A stretch of DNA of 64,000 bases, taken from contig NC_133649.1 in the NCBI RefSeq assembly GCF_009905375.1, positions 225,205,275 through 225,269,274 of the forward strand, given 5' to 3'. The position numbers were made by a program, and so were the translations under genes. Origin of the DNA: Apium graveolens. Its lineage: Eukaryota > Streptophyta > Magnoliopsida > Apiales > Apiaceae. Below are positions 22,255 to 33,525 of this stretch, piece by piece; position 1 is the first letter of the stretch, and each line of letters starts with the position of its first letter. The notes under the pieces are model-generated. The model saw only the letters and a program-made list of their open reading frames with translations. It did not search any database and was not told where the DNA came from.

Positions 22255-23163
22255 GGGAAGAATGCATTACCAGGGACTAGGATAAGGCCCGGCCGAACTT
22301 GTGACGATCTAAATTTCGTTGTTTTTTTCAACATTAGTTTTACAGTTTTATATATTTCATTTTCATGGATTTCCTCTTAAGATTTAACCAAATTATCTTA
22401 TTATCATACTCTCTGTACATCCATCCATAAACTATGCTTAGTTTAATGACTTATTTTCCTTTTAGTCCGTGAAATTCAAGTGTTCTTGTTTTGGTGCAAG
22501 TGTGTCACTGTTTTATTGCACTCTAATTATGGTATAATTGAAATTTTAAGAGCATTTTCAACTGTTTATTGCACTCTAGTCATGATATAATTGAAATTTT
22601 AAAAGCATTTTCAACTGTTTAAAGTGATTAGCTAAAATAATAAAAAATAGATAAAGTTATTTAAAATTTGTTGAATCTCTTATGCTCCAATGGAAGTTGT
22701 TTATAATGCCAAATATGTACGTACAACTTTGTTAAAGTTCTGCAAAATTTTGACAAATTTAGCATATGTTATTAAGTTGGCTATAATTTTGCATAGGAAT
22801 TTGATTGGTCGAAAATTTCAAATTATATAAATTATGTATACACTAGCTTAAAACCTGTACATATTTTTTTTAATATTATATAATTTTTTTAAAAAATTTG
22901 AATTCAATTTTCAATTTTATTCATTTAAAACTTTAAATGATATGATTTTATAATAATTATATTAGTAGACGTATATGTTCATAACTCGATATGAATTAAA
23001 ATATAAATTGGTAGAAAAAATTGAATTTACTATAAATTATAATGATATAGAATTTGATATAAAATATAATTAAAATTGGTAAAATAATAGAACAAGTTGA
23101 CTTCAATATCAATTAAAATTAGAAATGATCGACCCAAAAATTAGAAAGGAAATCATTAAGTAA
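22255..23163. other. AT-rich DNA with a 54-bp tandem duplication
   Basis: The only structure seen is a direct repeat, 22507-22560 and 22561-22613, of a unit beginning ACTGTTT(T)ATTGCACTC. The rest is non-coding. Confidence 0.6.
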
Positions 23164-23246
23164 GCGTAATTAAGTAATTTCATCAAGTACCGACCGACCG
23201 ATTACCAAATTTTTAATATTTTTAATATTTCGTCTATTATAATATA
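23164..23246 (+). repeat. Left arm of a 2.4-kb inverted repeat
   Basis: About 80 bp here match, in reverse complement, 25521-25592, including the CGACCGACCGATTACC block. One gap of about 10 bp is needed. The arms lie outside the Helitron-like element at 23436-25505. Confidence 0.75.
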
Positions 23247-23901
23247 ATATGGTGCCTAAGTTTTTTTTCCCACTAATTAGAACTTCCATCGAAGATAGTC
23301 TAAACAAGCCAATCAGGAGAACTTTGGGCTTTCCAACTCCATGAAGAAGTTTCCATGTGGGACGAACGTAAAATAACACAATATTGAAAATTTTCTAATC
23401 CATGACACTTGGGCTTTAACATTTTTAGTGGAAAATCTATCTATCTATTACTAATATAAAAAACACGAAATATTTACCATATTACCCTTACTAGCATAAA
23501 TTCCGTGTGATGCACTGGTTTCCATTAATATTTTAAATTTTTATTTATCAAGTTATATTATATTTTTAAAATATTTATATAAATATATAATGATTATAAA
23601 TTTATAATAAAAATAATAGAATAACATGTGGTCGTAATTTAGTAGTATAAATGGACTGTTTCCAGTAGTTTAATAATTTAGTAGTTTCACTATTATTTAT
23701 ATCTTTTAATAATAGGAAAAGTTATATTCGTAGTTTAGTAGGATAAGTATACTATATTTAATAATAGTTTAATAATTTAGTAGTTTATTAGATATATAAC
23801 ACTATTTATCTATTTTTGTAATAATCAAAATTAGGGAATTATCGTTGAACCAAACCGTTAAACCAAATTATCTCTATTCCGGCTATTATAATATAGTATT
23901 G

Positions 23902-24840
23902 ATTTATAGATTTTTGTAGATATGATTTATATTAATATTAAACTCAATTAGTAGCGAAAGAGGAATATCTAAACCTCAACGTACATATTTTCGTTTTGAA
24001 GCAAGATGAATCATTGGCTAATGGCTAAAGTCCTTTGTAATAGGGTAGTTAATAGATTAACGGGTAAGTAATATAATAGTTTATTTTAAATATGAGCTCA
24101 CTTATTTTACGATCAATTTTAATAATAAAGTTATAAAATTTATTGTAATAAATAGATATAATAGATGAAACATTCAAAATTTTAGTATGGTATCTGCTTT
24201 TTTTGTACATGCTGAATTTACCACATTACCTTTATTTATAGATTTTTGTAGATGTGATTTATATTAATATTAATCTCAATTAGTAGCGTGTAGATGTGAT
24301 TTATATTAATATTAATCTCAATTAGTAGCGAAAGAGGAATATCTAAATCTCAACGTAAATATTTTTAAAGCAAGACGAATCATTGGCTAATGGGTAATGG
24401 CTGTCGTCCTTTGTTCACTAAAAGTCTGAATTGCCTCCGTCAATTAAAATATACTTCCTCCGTCCTTTGTTGTCCCTCCCAAATGTTTATATTTGGGTTG
24501 GACACGGAATTTAAGGCAAATGATAAAATAGTGGTGAAAAGTTAAAAAAGTGAGTAAAATAGTGAGACCGATTAATATTATATGTATAAAGTGGGTATAG
24601 TGGGAAGAAGCAGTGGATGTACTTATTTTAAAAATTATAAAATTTTTACTATTTTTGGAAAATTTTGAAATATAAACAATTGGAAGGGACATCCCGAAAA
24701 GAAAAATGTAAACAAATGGGAGGGACAGAGGGAGTAGTAGATAATAGATTAACGGGTAATTAATATAATAATTTATTTTAAATATGAGCTCACTTATTTT
24801 ATGTTCAATTTTAATAATAAAGTTATAAAATTTATTGTAA
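23902..24840 (+). repeat. Direct duplication inside the Helitron-like element
   Basis: 23902-24149 is repeated at 24234-24840. The second copy is longer because it holds the Stowaway MITE and a 42-bp tandem duplication (24247-24288 and 24289-24330). The first copy lacks the MITE and so approximates an empty site. Confidence 0.75.
24454..24734 (+). mobile_element. Stowaway-type MITE
   Basis: 281 bp flanked by TA on both sides (24452-24453, 24735-24736). The ends are CTTCCTCCGTCC and GGGACAGAGGGAG, which match the Stowaway (Tc1/mariner-related) terminal consensus. A second inverted block (TCCCTCCCAAATGTTTA with TAAACAAATGGGAGGGA) extends the repeats. No coding capacity. The small minus-strand open frame across it is chance. 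Confidence 0.88.
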
Positions 24841-24884
24841 TTATAAAATATAAATATACCAATGGAATAATACATTTTGATATT

Positions 24885-25300
24885 ACATTGTTCTATTATT
24901 ATTTAAAAATAAAAAATACAATAATACAACAATAAATAAAAAATTGAAATAAAATTGTTCTAATACTACTCAAACACTAATTGCGATATAAGGTCATAAT
25001 ACAATCATAAATAAAATAAGATTATAAATTTAACCAATCATATATGTAAAAAGATTACATTATTCTACTACTATTCAAAAATCAAAATATGATACAATGA
25101 TAAAACAACAAATAGAATTAGTCTAATACTATTGAAACACCAATAGTGATACATTGTCCTAATATAATTCTAAATAGAATATGATTAGAGATTAACCTAT
25201 CATAAATATAAAAAAAGGACATTATTCTACTACTATTAAAGAACCAAAATATGCTATAATGATACAACAGTAGATATATTATGATTAGATATTGACTATA
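24885..25300 (+). repeat. Minisatellite-like units near the Helitron 3' end
   Basis: A block starting ACATTATTCTACTACTATT begins at 24885, 25057 and 25219, giving periods of 172 and 162 bp with many substitutions. Each unit ends in CAATAATACAACA-like words. Confidence 0.6.
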
Positions 25301-25520
25301 TATAGCTGTAATTTAATTACTCATTCATATATTTCTCAATATATGCATATTTGTAGCGACAATATTATAACAAACTATAAAAAATAAAAAATATTGCTAC
25401 AACGTCAGAAATAACGATATATATATGTACATTAAAATTTTAAAAAATTCAAAAAATGAAAAAGATAATTTTTAGCAATCGTGCATCGCACGGGTTATAA
25501 GCTAGTACTATCTATATATA

Positions 25521-25592
25521 CTATATTATAATAGACGAAACATTAAAATTTTGGTAGTCGGTCGGTCAGTACTTACTGAAATTACTTAATTA
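25521..25592 (-). repeat. Right arm of the 2.4-kb inverted repeat
   Basis: Reverse complement of 23164-23246 (TAATAGACGAAA to GAAATTACTTAATTA). It starts 16 bp beyond the Helitron-like 3' end. Confidence 0.75.
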
Positions 25593-26424
25593 TTCCTCCA
25601 TAATAAATTATTCTAATTATAATTAAAGCATCACGCTACAATAACGAAAACTCATGTATAGAACAATTATATGCTAGTGTTTACAATAGGATTATTGTAT
25701 ATAGATTCATTGAATCACGCACAAAATATCCTAATACACAAATATTTAAAAAGATATGTTAACAAAAGTAACCCAAAAAAACAGAAGTACTTGGCCTTTA
25801 TTGTTTAATTTTTATTATTTATGCCTAAAATAGGGTATGAATATTTTGTTCAAAGTCTAATTATTTTGAATTAAAAAGTAGTTTTGTTGATCAGTCAAAA
25901 AAATCGAAATTAAAATTAAAAAATAATTTATTGGTTGGTATAATGATCCCGGCTTAGAAGGAAAAAAATATATGTTATTCGTACGGAATTAAACAAAAAT
26001 ATACTATTGATCCGGGTTAAGCTAAAATAAAATAAAATATTCGAAATACTATTCATCTAAACTTAAACAAAAATATACTATTGATCCGGGCTAATATAAA
26101 ATAAAACAAAATACTAGAAATAGTTAGTTGGATTTGTTGTATCAGATCAAAAAAATAAAAAATAACTACTAATGCGGTTAAAAAATTATATTATTGAACC
26201 AGGCTATAATAAAATAAAAAATGAAAGATAATTCATTGGTTGATATAATGAAATCGGGGTAAAATAAAATAATAAAATTATATATATTACTCACGGGGAA
26301 TAAAACATAATAATGTTCAATCCGAGCTAAAATAAAATTAAAAACAAATTAAATATAATTACAAGGTTTTTTAATATTCATACTATTTTATTAACATGAA
26401 ACTATAACTAAAAGATTCCAGCTC
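25593..26424. other. AT-rich DNA with weak 75-bp repeats
   Basis: Non-coding. The block AAAAATATACTATTGATCCGGG begins near 25993 and again near 26067, and weaker versions follow near 26178 and 26310. No transposon ends were found. Confidence 0.5.
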
Positions 26425-26928
26425 TGGAAAGCGCCTGCACCAAATGGCTTAAGCCATTTTTCCCGTTTCCTTGTTGACCCATCATGCAAAAGGTACGCCG
26501 TTAGAGTGAGTGCGTTTGACTAATAGAAAGTCAAGGCTCAAAGCTCCGCTCCTTCGACTGCTTGTTCGTATCGGATCTCAGGTTCTCTATTGCACTTCCT
26601 AAATAGGGTTCTTTTCACCTTTCTCTCACGGTACTTGTACGCTATCGGTCATTGAGGAATACTTAGGCTTAGAGGGTAGTCCCCCTTTCTCACGTAAAAG
26701 TGATCAGAATTCAAACACGTCGCATTTTACTGGGAAGGATCGAACCATGGGAACGAATCTACAAGGCTATCACCTTCTTTGGCCAGATCTTTCAACCTTT
26801 TCACTATTAAAGTTCACTGCGCCCTTAGTACCCTAAGGCACTAAGAGGCTTGAAATCTGACCTTATTATTAGAGAAAGCTTTGGAACCCATGTTTTGGAG
26901 TTTTTTCCCCAATCTAGGTTAAGGGGTC
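26425..26928 (-). rRNA. Nuclear copy of mitochondrial 26S rRNA, fragment
   Basis: Antisense 23S-like rRNA: the words AGGGTTCTTTTCACCTTTC, CTCACGGTACT, CGCTATCGGTCATTGAGGA and CGAACCATGGGAACGAATC mark the conserved core. Wording is closer to plant mitochondrial 26S than to plastid 23S as I remember them. About 500 bp, diverged and truncated on the right by copia element D, so not a working gene. Confidence 0.75.
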
Positions 26929-27241
26929 TGTTAGATATATTTGAGATGTCATGTCTAATATGATTTGTGTTTAGTTTTCAGAACTTAACAACATGACAAA
27001 TCAGGACTTACTGAAATCAGGACTTACTGGAAGTCACAACTTAATATCTGAACTTAAGGTCATATCAGAACTTAAGTGCGGGAGGACTTACAATTAAGGA
27101 AGGAAGCTGATTTACAGTAGAAGATCGAGACTAAAACAAAAGAAGATATGCATGGAAAGAGTTAGAAGACTGGAAGACTTATAGAAGATATCTGATTGAT
27201 ATATTTTAGGAGACAAACATACTGTAAAGATCCAAACAATC
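26929..27241 (+). repeat. LTR remnant and leader of D, with TCAGAACTTA array
   Basis: Contains seven copies of TCAGAACTTA or TCAGGACTTA-like words between 26978 and 27090, all in one orientation. Perfect or near-perfect reverse complements (TAAGTTCTGA) occur in the INT-RT linker (30974-30983). The expected TATA box, LTR 3' end and primer-binding site are missing, so an internal deletion joins LTR sequence to the gag leader. Confidence 0.7.
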
Positions 27242-29586
27242 ATGTCTGAAGAAGTACAAACTCCAACCAAGCCCACCAAAATTGAAGAAACTCAAAAGAC
27301 TCAAACCCACAGTCAATATGAGACTATTAGGGTTCCCATACTGAGACCTTCTGAGTATCACATATGGAAAATGAAGATGGCTATGTTTCTGGAAGCTACA
27401 GATCCAGAATACCTTGACAGAATTAATGAAGGACCACATAAGCCTACCAAGCTCTCTGTTGTAGTTGCTGATCAACCAGCAAAGACCATACCAAAGGAGA
27501 AAAGTGAGCACACAGCTGAAGACATCTCATCTATTGCCAACGATGCAAAGGTAAGGCATTTGCTGCATAGTGCCATTGATAATGTCATGTCAAACAGGGT
27601 AATTCATTGCAAAACTGCAAAGGAGATATGGGAAGCTTTGGAGACAAGATGTTAGGGAACTGATGCAATCAAGAAGAACATGAGGACAATACTCACTCAA
27701 GAGTATGAGCACTTTGGCTCAAAAGCTGATGAGTCTTTAACTGACTTATATGACAGGTTTGTCAAACTCTTGAATGATCTGTCACTGGTGGACAAGGAAT
27801 ATGATCTTGAAGATTCAAATCTAAAATTCCTTTTAGCTCTTCCTGAAAATTGGGATTTGAAGTCTACTACCATAAGAGACAACTATGACCTTACTGAAAC
27901 TACTCTTGATGAAATTTATGGTATGCTCAAGACTTATGAACTTGAGATGGATCAAAGGAGCAAGAGGCATGGAAGAAAGTCAAGGACAGTTGCTCTTAAG
28001 GCTGAGGAGGAATCTCCTAAAGTTGTTGCCTCAAAGAGGGGCAAGGGAAAGGCTCTCATCATAAAGTCTGATTCAGAGTCATCATATTCTGATGATGATG
28101 ATTCAGAAACTGAAAGTTTACCTGAAATAGATGTTGATGAAGAGATGATGAAATTGTGTGCTCATATGGTGAAGGGTATCACAAAGATAGCCTACAGGAA
28201 ATTCAGAAAGGGAAAGAAGTTTTCTAAAATAGGTGTAAGTTCTGATAAGAAAGGGTTCAGAAAGTCTGAAGGCAAAGGTACAAAGTCTGACAGAGGAAAC
28301 AACTCAAATGTGAAATGCTACAATTGTGGTGAAAGAGGCCACATATCTCCTGACTGTAAGAAAGGAAAAAGTGACAAAGTCAAGGCACTTGTCACAAAGA
28401 AGAAAAGCTGGACAGACACTTCAGATTCTGAAAGTGAGGTGAACTATGCCTTGATGGCAAATGCTGATAGCAGCCCTGAAACTGCTGAATTGAAGGTACC
28501 TCAAACAACTTATGCTTTTCATACTAATGATATTACTGAGTTGAGACTATATCTTAAAACCATGTTTATTAGTTATAGAGATCATACTTTAACATGTGAA
28601 AGATTAACATCTGAAAATTCTGCTTATAAAAAGAGAAATGATTATTTAGAAAGGGAGTTAGTTTTCCTTCATCAAACTAAGAAAGAAAAAGATGATGCTT
28701 TATATGTTAGGGATGAAGTGTTAAAATTGAATAAATCTCTAAAAGCTGACTTAGAAAAGGAAAGAGAGATTATCAGAACTTGGACTAACTCTGGCAGGAC
28801 AACTCAGAATTTGTTAAGTAGTGTAAACTGGAAAGAGGGCTTAGGTTATGGAGATGATAAAAGTGAAAAAGGAACTGAACAAATTGAGCAAATTATTGTT
28901 AAACAAACTACTAAACCAAAGGTAAATCCTGTTAAGTTTGTAGCAAAAACTGTAAAGTCTGATTCTGAAAAGATGAAAGAGTCTATGACAGAAGTCAAAG
29001 ATAAGTCGACTTCTGACAAATTAAAACAGGATAAACCAGCTGATGTCAACATAGGCTTAATGACAAAGAAGCAGCTTAAGTATAAGCTGAAAGAGATTAG
29101 GAATGTCAACAAGGTAAAGGAAGCTAGGAAAAATAGGAATGGAAAGGAAGGTTTGAAAAAAACAATAACTATATACCTGTTCCTAATGCTCCTAGAAAGA
29201 AATGTTATAACTGTGGAAACTCTAACCATCTTGCTTTTTTTGCAGGAAGAATAAAAATATAAACTCTTTACCTCCTATTTCAGGAGTTAAGAGTCAGTCT
29301 GTTAGGTTTAGGCCACAAAATCCTTGTTTTTATTGTGGTAGTTTATGGCATTCCATTTATACTTGTAAGGAATATCATAGTTTGTACTATGATTATTATG
29401 AAATAAAACCTTCTTTAAAGAAAGTTACTATTGTTCCTTCTAGTATAAAGTCTGATGCAAAGTCTGATATAAATTCTGATAAACAGCATGTTAGCATAAA
29501 CTGAAACTAAATCCGCTGCAAATGCTAACAAACTTAAAAAGGACAAAGGATCCAAGAAAGTCTGGGTCCTTAAAACTAACCATTAG
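27242..29586 (+). pseudogene. gag of element D, broken
   Basis: Starts MSEEVQTPTKPTKIEETQKT. Domains: copia gag N-terminal block with EYHIWKMKM, the LTDLYDRFVKLLNDLSLV stretch, a first knuckle CYNCGERGHISPDC (about 28315-28360), a coiled coil, and two further knuckle-like motifs after a frameshift: CYNCGNSNHLAFF-like (about 29203) and CFYCGSLWHSIYTC (about 29322). The end KKVWVLKTNH-stop at 29584-29586 is equivalent to WVPKST-stop of A and B. Breaks: TAG at 27653 in frame, and a frameshift in an A-run near 29155. Short Lys/Ser-Asp repeats encoded by motif-like words precede the end. Confidence 0.85.
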
Positions 29587-29604
29587 TGGTCTTTGTGATT
29601 GCAG

Positions 29605-31320
29605 GGAAACAGGAAAAACATCCTAGTTCTGGACAGTGGATGTTCATGATATATGATTGGAAATAAAGCCCTGCTATCAGATTTTGTGGAGAAGGATGGC
29701 CCAGGAGTTTCTTATGGAGATGGCAACATGGGAAAAACTCTGGGATATGGCAATATAAATCTGGGGAATGTCATCATTGAATCAGTAACTCTTGTCTCAG
29801 GACTTAAACACAATCTGCTAAGTGTGAGTCAAATCTGTGACAGAGGTTATCATGTGGATTTCTTTGAAGAACACTGTGAAGTTGTAAGCAATTCTACAGG
29901 CAAAGTGGTTTTCAAAGGTTACAGGCATGGTAACATTTAAGAAGCCAGACTTTCAACAAGTACTGATGGTTCTGCAATCTGTCTGTTGAGTAGAGCATCA
30001 ATTGAAGAAAGCTGGAATTAGCACAAGAAACTCTCTCATTTAAACTTCAACAATATAAATGAGCTTGTAAAGAAAGATCTTGTGAGAGGACTGCCAAAAT
30101 CAGTATTTGCTCCTGATGGCCTTTGTGATTCTTGTCAAAAGGAAAAACAAAGAAAATCTTCTTTCAAGAGCAAAACTGAATCCTCAATTCTTGAGCCTTA
30201 TCACCTACTGCATGTTGATCTATTTGGTCTAGTAAATGTCATGTCTATTGCAAAGAAGAAATATGTTATGGTTATAGTGGATGAGTTCATAAGATACACT
30301 TGGGTGTATTTCTTGCACAAGAAGACTGAAACTGCATCTACTCTAACTGATCATGTCAAGCAGCTGGATAAATTGGTCAAAGATTCTGTTAAAATCATAA
30401 GGAGTGATAATGGCACTGAGTTCAATAATTCAATTATGGAAGAGTTCTGCAAAGAGCATGGAATCAAACAAGAATTTTCTGCACCTGGAACTCCACAACA
30501 AAATGGAGTTGTAAGAAAGAATAGGACTCTCGTTGAAGCTGCACGAACTATGCTTGATGAAGTAAAGCTGCCAACCTATTTTTGGGCTGAAGCGGTGCAG
30601 ACTGCTTGTTTTACACAAAATGCTACACTCATAAACAAGCATGGAAAAACACCATATGAGATGGTGAAGAAAAAGAAGCCAAATCTGAAATACTTTCATG
30701 TATTTGGATGTAAGTATTTTGTTCTTAAGACTCATCCTGAACAGCTGTCAAAATTTGATCTAAAAACTGATGAAGGAATTTTTGTTAGATATCCAATTTC
30801 CACAAAAACCTTTAGAGTCTACAATTTAAGAACAAGGGTTGTCATGGAATCTATCAATGTATATTTTGATGATAAGAAGATTACTGGACTTGAAGATTTC
30901 AATGATCATGATCAGCTGAGATTTGAAAATGAAGATTTAAATTCTGATTCAGATGACTTAAACTCTGATCCTGTAAGTTCTGATAAGTTAAATTCTGATG
31001 TCATTGAAATTATGATAACTACTCCAAGAGAAAATGCACTTGTCCAGGGGGAGCAAGCTGAAGATCCTACTACAACTCAAGACTCACAAGAAGTATCAGA
31101 ACCTGTCACTGGTTCTTCAAGCTCTGATTCATCAAGTTTTGATGAGCCAAATTCTGATAATTCTGGAAACTCTGATACTTCAAATCCTGAAGAATCCAAC
31201 TCAAATTCTGAAGTTTCAGAGAGCCTAACTACAAGGGGAGCATCAGAAAATGCTGATGGAGATAGCATGGATCATGGGGGAGGATCCAGTTCTAGAAATC
31301 AACTACCATCTGCAAGGAAG
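29605..31320 (+). pseudogene. Protease-integrase of element D, broken
   Basis: Follows a splice-acceptor-like GATTGCAG at 29597-29604. The protease site DSGCS is present, directly followed by TGA where related copies have Arg. Further stops lie near 29938 (TAA) and 30018 (TAG where A-C have Trp). Integrase from 30082 reads [15 protein letters not shown] and SDNGTEF, but where A and B have GVVERKNR this copy reads GVVRKNR, an in-frame loss of the codon for the third catalytic acid. The C-terminal linker (30930-31010) is Ser/Asp/Asn-rich and built from TTCTGAT words. Confidence 0.85.
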
Positions 31321-32963
31321 TGGACCAAATCACATACACCTGACTTAATTATTGGAGATCCTGAAGGAGGTGTCAGAACTAGAACTGCAACATCAAATGA
31401 ATGTCTCTATCATTCCTTTCTATCTCAGACTGAACCAAAGAAGGTGGATGAAGCTCTTCAAGATGCTGATTGGGTGCAAGCAATGCAGGAAGAGTTAAAT
31501 GAATTTGAAAGAAATAAAGTCTGGACCCTAGTGCCAAGACCAAAGAACAAATCAGTTGTTGGCACAAAGTGGGTGTTCAGAAATAAAACTAACAGTGATG
31601 GCATAATTACAAGGAACAAAGCAAGGCTGGTTGCTAAAGGCTACTCTCAACAGGAGGGTATTGATTACGATGAAACATTTACACCAGTTGCTAGATTGGA
31701 AGCCATAAGTATCTTTTTGGCTTATGCTGCTCAAAAAAGTTTAAAGTCTTTCAAATGGATGTGAAAATTGCTTTTCTCAATGGAGAATTGGAAGAAGAGG
31801 TATATGTTGAACAACCTTCAGGCTTTGTAGATCCTAAATTTCCCAATCTACAGGCTTGACAAAGCACTTTATGGCCTTAAGCAAGCTCCAAATGCATGGT
31901 ATGAGACTTTAGCTCAATTCCTTCTGGAAAGTGGATTTCACAGAGGTACAATTGATAAAATACTGTTCTATCTCAACCATGAAAAGGACTTACTTTTGGT
32001 ACAGATATATGTTGATGATATCATATTTGGTTCTACAAATGCCAAACTCTGTGAAAGGTTTGCAAAGCTAATGCAGTCAAGATATCAAATGAGTATGATG
32101 GGAGAACTTAGTTATTTTTTGGGACTTCAATCAAGCAAAATGAAGAAGGTGCTTTTATCTGTCAATCCAAGTACACCAGAAATTTACTGAAGAAATTTGG
32201 AATGCAAGACTGCTCAACTGCATCCACTCCCATGGCCACTACAACCAAGTTAGATAAAAATACTGGTTCATCAGTAGATATTACTAACTACAGAGGTATG
32301 ATTGGCTCTTTACTCTATTTAACTGCTAGAAGACCTGATATCATGTATGATACCTGTCTTTGTGCAAGATTTCAGGCTGATCCAAGAGAACCTCATCTAA
32401 TAGCTGTGAAAAGAATTTTCAAGTACCTCAATGGTACAGCTGATCTAGGATTGTCGTATCCTAGAGAATCAGATTTTAAGCTAATAGGTTACTCAGATGC
32501 TGATTTTACAGGATGCAAAATAGACAGGAAAAGCACTAGTGGAAGCTGCCAATTTCTTGGAGGAAGATTGGTTTCTTGGTTTAGCAAGAAACATAAATCA
32601 ATTTCCACATCAACTGCAAAATCATAATATATTGCTGCAGGAAGCTGTTGTGCACAGATTCTTTGGATGAAGAATCAGCTATTGGATTATGGGTTAGAAT
32701 TTTCTAAAATACCTATTTACTGTGATAATCAAAGTGCTATTGCTATGAAAGGTAATCCAGTTCAACACTCAATGACAAAGCACATCAGCATTAGGTACCA
32801 TTTCATAAGGGAACATGTGATGGAAGGTACAGTGAAAATCCATTTTATTCCAACAGATCAACAACTAGCAGATATCTTCACAAAACCACTATGTGAAGCT
32901 ACTTTTACAAGACTGGTAAATGAACTTGGAATGGTTTCAGGTTCTGTCTCTAAATTTGCTTAG
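31321..32963 (+). pseudogene. Reverse transcriptase-RNase H of element D, broken
   Basis: RT blocks include [25 protein letters not shown] and the [10 protein letters not shown] box (about 32002-32031). RNase H has GYSDADFTG, KIDRKSTSG and ADIFTKPL, ending SGSVSKFA. Breaks: a frameshift in an A-run near 31727-31740 just before the first catalytic Asp block, another near 31840-31850, one near 32140-32165, and a TAA at about 32626. RNase H downstream of that is open to 32963. Confidence 0.88.
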
Positions 32964-33080
32964 TTTTTGTTCTCATGCATCAGACTTTATGATCAGTGTT
33001 TACATATTGTCCTATCTTCATGTAATCTATGTTTAAATTTAATTCATTAAATGCTGATTGTTATCTGATGTGGATCTATA

Positions 33081-33525
33081 TGAGTTGACGACAGTTATGC
33101 AGCACCTGTATGAAAGTAAGTACCATCATATTAAGGACAAGTTTTGTTGTTCATATATCAAGGGATGGTAAGGTTTTGCGGCATTATATCGAATTAAACC
33201 ACATGCTCCACTGTTTGTGCAGGCCCCCGTCAATTCTTTTGAGTTTCGGTCTTGCGACCGTACTCCCTAGGTGGAGTGTTTCATGCATTAGCTATGCCTC
33301 TGATCCGCATAGACCAAGGGAGAACACTCATCATTTACAGCATAGACTACTAGGGTATCTAATCTCGTTCTCTCCCCATGCTTTCGCACCCCAGCGTCGG
33401 TAGGGACCCAGAGAGCTGCCTTCACTTTTGGCGTTCCTTTGTAGATCTCTGAATTTCACCCCTACACATGAAATTCCACTCTCCTCTATTTTGCTCAAGT
33501 GAATTGGTTTTGAGAGATTGCTAAA
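33081..33525 (-). rRNA. Nuclear copy of mitochondrial 18S rRNA, fragment
   Basis: Antisense SSU rRNA: GACGACAGTTATGCAGCACC, CGAATTAAACCACATGCTCC, CCCCCGTCAATTCTTTTGAG and CTTTCGCACCCCAGCGTCGG are universal 16S-like landmarks. The sequence after the stem region and its length fit plant mitochondrial 18S. Many substitutions and a diverged right end near 33525 show a relic. Confidence 0.85.

Larger units (their letters stand above)
23436..25505 (+). mobile_element. Helitron-like element, non-autonomous
   Basis: Begins TCTATCTATCTATTACTAAT after an A and ends CTAG before a T, the A^T insertion pattern of Helitrons. Fifteen bases or so before CTAG is a short hairpin (CGTGC ATC GCACG, about 25480). 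No Rep/helicase frame is present, so it would depend on a partner. The interior holds a MITE, a direct duplication and minisatellite-like units. Termini fit the plant Helitron consensus; no second copy is available here to confirm them. Confidence 0.65.
26929..33080 (+). mobile_element. Copia element D (SIRE-like), damaged
   Basis: Forward copia element between two mitochondrial rRNA fragments. It begins TGTTAGATATATTTGAG, the style of an LTR start, but only about 200-300 bp of LTR/leader precede gag, with no primer-binding site. Gag, PR, INT, RT and RNase H follow in order, each broken. No post-pol ORF, polypurine tract or 3' LTR is present; after RNase H about 117 bp remain before 18S rRNA sequence. 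Its motif is TCAGAACTTA rather than CRACGGAT. Confidence 0.85.

Noticed and set aside
24444..24875. 143-residue minus-strand open frame
   Set aside because: Spans the Stowaway MITE and AT-rich repeats; Ile/Phe/Tyr-rich by composition, no domain.
26425..26928. Plastid 23S rRNA as source
   Set aside because: Variable words around the conserved core fit plant mitochondrial 26S better; neighbouring 18S and cob fragments are mitochondrial too.
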